NCBI GenBank assembly: GCA_017547655.1
Contig: JAFYPF010000014.1
Coordinates: 32,305 to 96,304, forward strand
Direction: 5' to 3'
DNA from: Clostridia bacterium
Lineage (GTDB): Bacteria > Bacillota > Clostridia > Oscillospirales > CAG-272
Length of the DNA: 64,000 bases
The notes beneath the pieces were generated by a model. That model worked only from the letters and a program-made list of their open reading frames with translations, was not told the DNA's origin and did not search any database. This document shows positions 55,153 to 61,426 of the stretch, in pieces. The translations under genes were made by a program, and so were the position numbers. Positions within the stretch are counted from its first letter, which is position 1. Every line of letters starts with the position of its first letter.

Positions 55153-55359
55153 TCAATACTTACTCATATTAGCCTTGTAAATAGGACAAGTGGAATAGTC
55201 CGAGGTACAATAATTCTTTTCGTGAATTACCTTTTGGGAACTGTAAGTAAATCTTGTTACAGTGTTTTCCCCGACGATTCCCTCGCAAGTAACACTCTTT
55301 ACGGATTCCGTATAGAAAAACGGGCACATTGCCTCAACGTTTATAGTTTTGTTTGCCAC
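55153..55359 (-). CDS. Small cysteine-containing protein, last gene of repressed operon
   Basis: 68 residues from GTG 55359: MANKTINVEAMCPFFYTES, then CEGIVGEN, NYCTSDYSTCPIYKAN. The spacing of four cysteines (C..C..YC..CPIY) resembles short zinc-binding proteins found in Firmicutes prophages. GTG 55359 is chosen since GGAGG lies ten bases before it; a TTG at 55368 is too close. No function known. Confidence 0.65.
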   Translation of the reverse strand: MANKTINVEAMCPFFYTESVKSVTCEGIVGENTVTRFTYSSQKVIHEKNYCTSDYSTCPIYKANMSKY

Positions 55360-55400
55360 AATCCTCAAACCTCCATTTTATTATTACTAATAGTCAAATC

Positions 55401-55580
55401 TTAAAAAGTACCGAAAGAGAAAGTTGATTCGTTTTCGTCCTCAAGAACACCTATTTTCATACTTCTGAATTCTCTTTCGCTTTCGTCAATATCGTAATCG
55501 CTTTTTCTGCGATAATAATCAAGAACTTCTTGTTCGTATGCGTAAAATTCGTAACTGTAACCGTCATCAATATGTCTCAT
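55401..55580 (-). CDS. 59-residue acidic hypothetical protein
   Basis: MRHIDDGYSYEFYAYEQEVL through ENESTFSFGTF; rich in Asp, Glu and Tyr, with no recognised domain. GGAG lies nine bases before ATG 55580. Its codon use is like its neighbours, and it fills the gap between two small genes on the same strand, which supports it as real. Confidence 0.6.
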   Translation of the reverse strand: MRHIDDGYSYEFYAYEQEVLDYYRRKSDYDIDESEREFRSMKIGVLEDENESTFSFGTF

Positions 55581-55609
55581 AACAATTCTCCTTTGCTAAA
55601 ATAGACCTC

Positions 55610-55640
55610 AAATACCCCCGAATAATTCGGAGGTATTTTA
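55610..55640 (-). terminator. Hairpin between small genes
   Basis: AAATACC(T/C)CCGAA arms around TAA with G-U pairs; on the minus strand followed by GAGG, so not a strong terminator. It probably reduces, rather than ends, transcription into the 59-residue gene. Confidence 0.5.
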
Positions 55641-55674
55641 CCGATTGTTTATAATTTCATAACTACAATTTTAC

Positions 55675-56055
55675 TCATCTTTTGGAAAGAGCGACTGCGC
55701 CAAGAACAACCGCGGCAAATCCAAGTATCAAACACCAGGTAGGAACAAGCGTAACAACGTTCATAAGATTGCTCATTACTACAAGAACTCCCCACAGGGC
55801 AAGAAGAACTCCTGCGCCGAGCAAACCGTTCTTAACCATTTTCTCTACAGTAGTACCGGATTTTGCTTCATCTCCACCAAAAGTAGATATAATAAGCAAA
55901 AAAATAGCTGCAACAACTTTAAGCAACTCCACAAACAAACTCTCCTTGCAAACACTACGGTTGAGTGGTCTGCCGTTTTTGACACGAATATATCTGTTTG
56001 CAGTCAATTTAGCTGCATTTTGCTTTACTAATCTTTCATCAATATAGTTATTCAT
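55675..56055 (-). CDS. Small membrane protein divergent from repressor
   Basis: 126 residues from ATG 56055 (MNNYIDERLVKQNAAKL). Helices at about 40-58, 75-97 and 102-122; a basic amphipathic N-terminus. GGAGT precedes this ATG, better than a start nine codons earlier. No family recognised. Its promoter contains an operator repeat, so the S24 repressor should control it. Confidence 0.7.
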   Translation of the reverse strand: MNNYIDERLVKQNAAKLTANRYIRVKNGRPLNRSVCKESLFVELLKVVAAIFLLIISTFGGDEAKSGTTVEKMVKNGLLGAGVLLALWGVLVVMSNLMNVVTLVPTWCLILGFAAVVLGAVALSKR

Positions 56056-56092
56056 AGTATTTACTCCTTCCGACTTCTTCAACTTACGTGTA

Positions 56093-56121
56093 TATTATAC
56101 TCCACTTTTGGTAGAATGTCA
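56093..56121 (-). promoter_or_regulatory. Repressed promoter with operator in spacer
   Basis: Minus strand TTGACA (plus 56116-56121), 17 bases, TATAAT (plus 56093-56098). Operator site 1 (ACTTTTGGTAGA, plus 56103-56114) lies wholly between the hexamers, and site 2 (56123-56134) just upstream. Confidence 0.88.
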
Positions 56122-56150
56122 ATACTTTTGGTAGATTTTTTTTAAAACTT

Positions 56151-56179
56151 CTTGACTTTTTTCTACTTTTAGTATACAA
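56151..56179 (+). promoter_or_regulatory. Autoregulated promoter of S24 repressor
   Basis: TTGACT (56151-56156), 17 bases, TACAAT (56174-56179). Operator site 3, TCTACTTTTAGT (56161-56172), lies in the spacer in the opposite orientation to sites 1 and 2. Common pattern: ACT-N4-GTAGA. Confidence 0.8.
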
Positions 56180-56205
56180 TGATGTCAGAGGGAGTGATTA
56201 AATTT

Positions 56206-56832
56206 ATGACAATAGGAAAGAGGATAAAGCATCTGCGTGAAAAAAAAGGCTACACGCAGGCTGAATTCGGCAAACTTTTAGGCTTGTCTGACAAGGCTGT
56301 TTCCACGTGGGAAAATGATATAAAGATACCGAGAATGTCCACCCTGCAAAAAATTGCCGATATATTTTGCGTATCTACAAGTTATCTTGTAGGCGAAAAG
56401 GAGAATAAGAATCACAGAGGAGCTGTAAAGATACCGGTTATGGGTAACGTTGCGGCAGGTACGCCCATTACAGCGATTCAAGAATATATAGACGTAGCAG
56501 ATTCTGACACGTGGGAAGAGATTCCCGAGGCATTGGCAAGTACGGGCGAGTTTTTTGCGCTTCGAATAAACGGTGACAGTATGGAGCCGAAGATGTCGAG
56601 GGGCGATATAGTTATAGTAAGACAACAGCCTGACGTTAATTCTGGAGAGATTGGTATAGTTATGGTAGGCGACGGTGAGGCGACTTGCAAGAAGATAAAG
56701 AAGCGCCCCGACGGCATTATGCTAATATCAACAAATCCGAAGTACGAGCCTATGTTTTACAACAATGAACAAATTGAAGAAATGCCCGTTTGCATTATCG
56801 GTAAAGTTATTGAGCTTCGTGCAAAGTTTTAA
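56206..56832 (+). CDS. XRE-S24 repressor (LexA/CI-like)
   Basis: 208 residues. N-terminal Cro/CI HTH (residues 5-60, LREKKGYTQAEFGKLLGLSD), C-terminal S24 autoprotease: probable cleavage Ala84-Gly85, catalytic Ser125 in NGDSMEPK and Lys162 in ATCKKIK. Such repressors self-cleave on RecA activation in phages and in HdiR-type stress regulators. ATG 56206 follows AGAGGGAG; an ATG at 56179 overlaps the -10. It differs from canonical LexA by its XRE domain and by operators unlike the Gram-positive SOS box. Confidence 0.9.
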   Translation: MTIGKRIKHLREKKGYTQAEFGKLLGLSDKAVSTWENDIKIPRMSTLQKIADIFCVSTSYLVGEKENKNHRGAVKIPVMGNVAAGTPITAIQEYIDVADSDTWEEIPEALASTGEFFALRINGDSMEPKMSRGDIVIVRQQPDVNSGEIGIVMVGDGEATCKKIKKRPDGIMLISTNPKYEPMFYNNEQIEEMPVCIIGKVIELRAKF

Positions 56833-56836
56833 AATT

Positions 56837-56910
56837 AAGGCATCTGTAAAAAAAAAGACGCCTTTTTGTATTAAAAGAAGTGTGTACTGAAAAGTACACA
56901 CTTCTTTTAA
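56837..56910 (+). terminator. Two consecutive terminators after repressor
   Basis: First a weak AAGGC/GCCTT stem then TTTTT (56837-56867); second a strong AAAGAAGTGTGTACT stem with GAAA tetraloop and TTTT (56874-56908). Confidence 0.85.
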
Positions 56911-57013
56911 ATATAATTTTTTACGTAAAAATCTAATAACTTACCGCTTCGTTGCTAAACGCAAGAAACAGTCTATATATTATTTGTGAGTGTTACCAAG
57001 CCTAAATAATATA

Positions 57014-59737
57014 TTAGTTTGGACTTTCTATAATAATATCAAAATACTCTACAGTTCCCTGAAGATTAACATAATTACTGCCATTATAATCCCCAAACAA
57101 GCAATTGGCAGTCACTGTAAAATCTGCAACAGATGTCAACTTACCCATCTCATTCCAAGTATTTGTTGTGGAATTGTACAGGCTAACCGTTATAGTATCA
57201 GTTGCAACTTCGTACCCAATACGCCATTTATTCATACTTTTCAAAGCATTCTTGACTGCAGTGCAATCATAAAATGGAACGATAAATTCATCACCGGCGT
57301 TAACGTCGGGTAAAAAGTGAATACCTCCGTAACCATTTTCAGCAGTGGTATAAGCGTTAAAGTAAATATGACTTCTTGGTTTTCCGGTACTATTATCCTT
57401 GCAATTTTCTAAACCAATTAAAGTATTACTAAAATATACCGGTGTGGTAAACTCAATTTCTATTAACCAATTATGCTCCGTATCGAACACAACGGGCTCT
57501 TCCATTTTCAATTCGTCTCCTCTGACACTTGTTGATTGATATTTACCATTGGTAATTGTACACTTATCACCTGTTTTGGTCAATGAATTCTCATCGTACG
57601 TTGATTCATACTCTTTGCCGTCTACGAAATCCCATCTATAGTGAACAGAATCAGCTGCGTTGTTTTTTCCAATTCCTATTATAACAAATTCTTCGTATGC
57701 ACCGGTATTTGAAGTGGCTGTAATTTTAGCTTCACCGCCGCCAACAACGGTAATCAAACCTTTTGCATTTACTGTAGCAACCGCCTCATTGTTTGATTTA
57801 TACGTAATATCAGCCAATCTGAATTCGGGAAGATATTTTGCAATAGACTTTGTAGCATCTTGATCAAGTGTAAACTGAACAGGTACAGTTGTTCTTGTTT
57901 TACCCTTAACAACCACACTTGCGAATGCACCGCTTTCAGCAGTAGCTGTAATTGTAGCTTCACCTGTACCAACAATTGTAATAAGTCCGTTATTGTTAAT
58001 TTTAGCAACCGCTTCGTTGGAAGAAGAATAAATTACATTTTCAAGCGAGTATTCGGGCAAAGCAAATGCTGCGATTCTCTTTGTCTTACCAACTTCAAAT
58101 TCCCCAATTACAGCATTCGCTTCAAATCGGTCTACACCGTTTGAATCAATAATTTCAACTTTAGTTGCTACGCTGTGCGTATCAACATCAAGACTCTTGA
58201 AATAGTTTGTCGCTGCCGTAATACCGTTGATATTATGACCGGTCTGGTTATAATGAATATCTGCTACTCCCATAGTACCCACATACTGTTCATAAATCGT
58301 ACCTACATAAATAGCGGGTTGTTTATTCATTACAGTATAGTCTGAAAATCTTGATACTATCGTAATTCCCGAAATATTGTTTGCCATACCGTACTGCGCA
58401 GCTCTTACATTATTGATAGCAGCCAAAACTCCGGAAGTCTTATTTGAAGTATTGTGAGCTCTTACAAGAATTATATTGTTTGACTCAATACCAAAATCTG
58501 CTTTCATCTGGTCGTTAACTTTAATAAACATATCCGAATAGTCTTCTGCGCTAAACAGTTTTTCGGATTCGCCCGGTGATTTCCAATCGCCCTTACCTGA
58601 TGAGCCGCCGTTATAATCCCAAATGTACCACATACAGGTCTCGCCCTGAAGCCAAAAGTTTGCTTTGTGATTAATTTCATATTTCGTCGAATCAAGTATA
58701 TTCAAAAGCTCCTTGTATCGATTTTGTGCGTTTACATAGTGATTAACATTTGCAAGACCTTCTTTGTCCTGGAAATCTTTCTCTGCCAAGGTTGGATATT
58801 TCTCGGGATCAAGCCATTCCTCTATACTTGAACCGTTATAAGCAGCATGTAAAAACACTACTTTTTCTCCCGATAAATCATAGTACGTCTTTCCCAATGC
58901 AGACGCAAATCCGGAACGCTTTACCTCGTTAAGGTCATAAAAACGGTCTGTTCCTTTCGGCAATATAAAACGTTCAGTTCCGGTAGGCGTATTATTAGAG
59001 TTCCAAAAAGGACGTGCATCATATATATATACCTGTCCCGCTTTTGAGGGCTGAAGTACATCTTCAAGCTGTTTATCCATCTCAACCGCTCTATTATTTG
59101 TATCCACAATGTCGTAGCAACCTTGAGCGTTACTCTGACCTGTTACGAGGAAGAGGTTGATAACAGCTTTGTCAATTCTTGAAATAGTAAGAGTGTCAAT
59201 AGTTTCCCCGCCGACCTTTGCAGAGATAGTAACGGGGGTAGCAGTCCCATCTGTTACTGACAACGCTGTAATAACACCTTTTTCGTCAACCTTTGCAATC
59301 TCGGGATTAGAGCTAAAAAACTCAATACCTGTAGCAGCTGAATCAGGTGTAAATGTCCATCTGTCATCATATTGAAGCGCAATTGTTGCATTGTTTTTCG
59401 CAGCTTCAGCACGTACAAACTTAACTGTATATACATTTTCGTTACCATTTTCATCTGAAATAATAACCCTTGCGCAACCATACGATTCATCATCGGCAAT
59501 AGTAGCCTGCTGATAAGCAATAGTTGCATTTTCAGCATCGGTAGTTGCCGTAACACGAGGAATCCTCGGTCTGCCGGCAGGCAACTGAACGGTATAAGTA
59601 AACTTATCGTACTTAACCTCTTCTTCAACAGAGTATTCTCCGTCAAGAGTCAAAGTTAAAAGCTTTGGACCTTTAAAATTATCTATCTTAAAGCCAAGTA
59701 TAACATCTCGAATATCAACTTCTCCATCACCATTCAA
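57014..59737 (-). CDS. Secreted SASA-type esterase with Ig-like domains (body, out of frame with its signal peptide)
   Basis: 907 codons open from 59737. Order: one dockerin-like EF-hand (DLNGDGEVDIRDVILGFKI), a cadherin-like sandwich, a BIG2-type domain (SSNPEIAKVDEKGVITA), a SASA/SGNH acetylesterase domain (serine in LVTGQSNAQG; D-H of VADIHYNQTGH), two more BIG2-like repeats (SSNEAVAKINNNGLITIVG; KSNNEAVATVNAKGLITVVG) and a C-terminal beta-sandwich of laminin-G/CBM type. Such enzymes deacetylate polysaccharides or sialic acids outside the cell. The body has no start of its own: the matching signal peptide is in another frame at 59734-59886. One extra A in the A5 run (59756-59760) would restore one 950-odd-residue protein. 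Confidence 0.85.
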   Translation of the reverse strand: MNGDGEVDIRDVILGFKIDNFKGPKLLTLTLDGEYSVEEEVKYDKFTYTVQLPAGRPRIPRVTATTDAENATIAYQQATIADDESYGCARVIISDENGNENVYTVKFVRAEAAKNNATIALQYDDRWTFTPDSAATGIEFFSSNPEIAKVDEKGVITALSVTDGTATPVTISAKVGGETIDTLTISRIDKAVINLFLVTGQSNAQGCYDIVDTNNRAVEMDKQLEDVLQPSKAGQVYIYDARPFWNSNNTPTGTERFILPKGTDRFYDLNEVKRSGFASALGKTYYDLSGEKVVFLHAAYNGSSIEEWLDPEKYPTLAEKDFQDKEGLANVNHYVNAQNRYKELLNILDSTKYEINHKANFWLQGETCMWYIWDYNGGSSGKGDWKSPGESEKLFSAEDYSDMFIKVNDQMKADFGIESNNIILVRAHNTSNKTSGVLAAINNVRAAQYGMANNISGITIVSRFSDYTVMNKQPAIYVGTIYEQYVGTMGVADIHYNQTGHNINGITAATNYFKSLDVDTHSVATKVEIIDSNGVDRFEANAVIGEFEVGKTKRIAAFALPEYSLENVIYSSSNEAVAKINNNGLITIVGTGEATITATAESGAFASVVVKGKTRTTVPVQFTLDQDATKSIAKYLPEFRLADITYKSNNEAVATVNAKGLITVVGGGEAKITATSNTGAYEEFVIIGIGKNNAADSVHYRWDFVDGKEYESTYDENSLTKTGDKCTITNGKYQSTSVRGDELKMEEPVVFDTEHNWLIEIEFTTPVYFSNTLIGLENCKDNSTGKPRSHIYFNAYTTAENGYGGIHFLPDVNAGDEFIVPFYDCTAVKNALKSMNKWRIGYEVATDTITVSLYNSTTNTWNEMGKLTSVADFTVTANCLFGDYNGSNYVNLQGTVEYFDIIIESPN

Positions 59738-59886
59738 GTCGTTGACAACATCATATTTTTATCGGTTATAATTGCATCAATAATATCCAAGGTTTTATCC
59801 GAAATAGTAGCTGACGCTACAGCCACGACGGATAACACAATGAGTAATGTTGCAGCAACCAAAATAAAAATTTTGCTTTTTTTCAT
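59734..59886 (-). pseudogene. Signal-peptide fragment of the SASA protein
   Basis: 50 codons from ATG 59886: MKKSKIFILVAATLLIVLSV with cleavage near ASA-TI, then the first part of a dockerin-like segment (SDKTLDIIDAIITDK) and an out-of-frame tail ending in TGA. AGGAGG lies 12 bases before the ATG. The correct continuation (YDVVNDLNGDGEVDI) exists one base out of phase. Explanations: sequencing or assembly error in the homopolymer, true inactivating mutation, phase variation, or -1 slippage. Confidence 0.8.
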
Positions 59887-60090
59887 AAAAAAGTCCTCCT
59901 ATTTATTGCATTTCATTTAACACAAAAAACATTTCTGTGAGCACATTAACACAGACATATAGACTATATCGGGATATATCGCTAAAAAGAAAAACACAAC
60001 AGAGCATTATCTTTATGTACAAGAATATCATTAGATTGATATTTCACAAGATAATCGGTCTGTCGTGCTGCTGTGAGTTTACCGTCATAT

Positions 60091-60119
60091 ATTATACTCA
60101 AAACTTTGCGATTTGTAAA
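60091..60119 (-). promoter_or_regulatory. Promoter of SASA gene with ~200-nt leader
   Basis: Minus strand TTTACA (plus 60114-60119), 17 bases, TATAAT (plus 60091-60096). The leader 59887-60085 contains repeated CTCACAG and several weak stems; I could not assign it to a riboswitch class. Confidence 0.8.
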
Positions 60120-60316
60120 TATATAAAATAACCTATTTTTTGATAATTTTTTTGGTGCATTTAGCGATTTAATAAAAATTCACCAAACCCCCTTGACAAA
60201 ATTTTTTATGTTTTTCACCGTTCCCCCCTCATTTTGTAACAGCTTCCCTCTGTAAATCATATTATATAACGAGGCATAATATGCCTTTTATATAAAAATA
60301 ACAGGGAGAGAAAAAT
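60120..60316. other. Gap before cotJ operon
   Basis: No gene. TTGACA at 60193 has no -10 at proper distance. TCATATT and CATAATAT (60256-60280) loosely resemble a sigma-E promoter but are spaced too closely. AGGCATAATATGCCT (60272-60286) is a small hairpin. GGGAGAG at about 60304 is the cotJA ribosome site. Confidence 0.4.
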
Positions 60317-60607
60317 ATGAATTATAACAGAGGCTGTTATAACCGTCAAAGTGACAAGAGATACTGTCCGACAAAACCTATTGGAAACTGCGGAACACCT
60401 ATCCAACCTCGCTACACGGATAACAGAAGCTATGACATCGCCACCCCAGCCGAGATGAATTACAGATTGGCTATGGTATATTCACCGTATCAAGAGTGGC
60501 AGAATATATATAACGGAGAAAAAGCGCTTGAAAACGGAACGCTATTCGCCGAGCTGAACAAACCCTTTGCAGGTTATAAATGCAACAAGGGGGTATGCCA
60601 GTTATGA
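60317..60607 (+). CDS. cotJA: Spore coat-associated protein CotJA
   Basis: 96 residues. The C-terminal half (AMVYSPYQEWQNIYNGEKALENG then TLFAELNKPFAGY) is the CotJA signature; the N-terminal part is a tyrosine/cysteine-rich extension. In Bacillus the cotJ operon is transcribed by sigma-E in the mother cell and the products sit in the inner coat. Its stop overlaps cotJB by four bases (ATGA). Confidence 0.92.
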   Translation: MNYNRGCYNRQSDKRYCPTKPIGNCGTPIQPRYTDNRSYDIATPAEMNYRLAMVYSPYQEWQNIYNGEKALENGTLFAELNKPFAGYKCNKGVCQL

Positions 60608-60852
60608 AAGAAAGAGACAAGATGATGAAAAAAGTTCAGATTGCCGACTTTGAGCTCATAGAGGCAAACCTCTACCTCGACGTATATCCCAACTGCCCCA
60701 AAGCGTTGGAATATTTCTATACCGCGCGTGACAGAGCTGATTATATAAAGAAAGAATATGAACAAAAATACGGTCCGTTGACCGCAAATTCAAATATGGG
60801 TAACAAGTGGGATTGGATAGACTCGCCTTGGCCCTGGAAATGTGAGGGATAA
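60604..60852 (+). CDS. cotJB: Spore coat protein CotJB
   Basis: 82 residues; QIADFELIEANLYLDVYPNC, then ALEYFYTARDRADYIKKEYE and WIDSPWPWKCEG at the end are the CotJB pattern. ATG 60604 is in the ATGA overlap with cotJA, with GGGGG upstream. Six bases before the cotJC fragment. Confidence 0.93.
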   Translation: MKERDKMMKKVQIADFELIEANLYLDVYPNCPKALEYFYTARDRADYIKKEYEQKYGPLTANSNMGNKWDWIDSPWPWKCEG

Positions 60853-60858
60853 ACAGAT

Positions 60859-61056
60859 ATGTGGATATATGAAAAAAAGCTTGAATATCCGGTAAAAATA
60901 AAAAACCCTAACGCTAAATTAGCGAAGGCTATAATCACCCAACTTGGAGGCCCTGACGGTGAGCTCGGCGCTTCCTTGCGTTACTTGAACCAACGTTACA
61001 GTATGCCTTACGATGAGGTAATAGGAATTTTAACCGATATAGGTATTGAAGATTAA
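60859..61056 (+). pseudogene. cotJC: CotJC 5' fragment, interrupted by mobile element
   Basis: CotJC is a manganese-catalase-family coat protein of about 190 residues. Here only 65 are encoded: MWIYEKKLEYPVKIKNPN, LAKAIITQLGGPDGEL, SLRYLNQRYSMPYDEV, then ILTDIGIED and a stop. Homology to CotJC is strong up to the point where family members read DIGTEE(L/F)AHLEM, with the di-manganese ligands after it. The break coincides with the left edge of a serine-recombinase element. The missing part may lie beyond the element, outside the window, to be rejoined on excision. Confidence 0.88.
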
Positions 61057-61074
61057 AATTGTTTATGTTATAAT
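61046..61074 (+). promoter_or_regulatory. Junction-spanning promoter of recombinase genes
   Basis: TTGAAG (61046-61051), 17 bases, TATAAT (61069-61074). The -35 is made of cotJC codons (ATT GAA GAT) and the -10 of element sequence. AAGGAGGGG follows, before ATG 61097. Confidence 0.6.
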
Positions 61075-61096
61075 AGTAGCATAAGGAGGGGCTACT

Positions 61097-61426
61097 ATGA
61101 GTTATTACAATTATAGACACAACATAAGAACCAGATTAAAACACTTCTGTCGCAACAACTTGACGAAAGAACAAGCACAAAGTTTACTATTCTTCTTTAT
61201 GGATAACAAAGAGTTATTTTCCCGTTTATGCCAAGCATACAATGAATATAAAGTAAGTTGTGGCAGGGAGCATTTATGTGTGATAACCAATTTAGATGCT
61301 TTGTTTAAAAACCCCGAAGCAGAAGAAAAGTTCATTAAGGAAATCAAAGACTACATAATGGACGTCATTGGTATCAAGAGAGAGGATGTTGAAAATGGCA
61401 CAAATACAGATAATAGAGCCGAATAA
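61097..61426 (+). CDS. Hypothetical protein cotranscribed with recombinase
   Basis: 109 residues, helical and charged (RTRLKHFCRNNLTKEQAQ, EEKFIKEIKDYIMDVIGI). It overlaps the recombinase start by 32 bases. A small gene directly upstream of and overlapping a large serine recombinase could be a recombination directionality factor or a regulator; nothing in the sequence proves that. AAGGAGGGG ribosome site. Confidence 0.7.
   Translation: MSYYNYRHNIRTRLKHFCRNNLTKEQAQSLLFFFMDNKELFSRLCQAYNEYKVSCGREHLCVITNLDALFKNPEAEEKFIKEIKDYIMDVIGIKREDVENGTNTDNRAE

Noticed and set aside
60193-60221. TTGACA at 60193 as cotJ promoter
   Set aside because: No -10 at 16-18 bases; cotJ should use a sporulation sigma factor.
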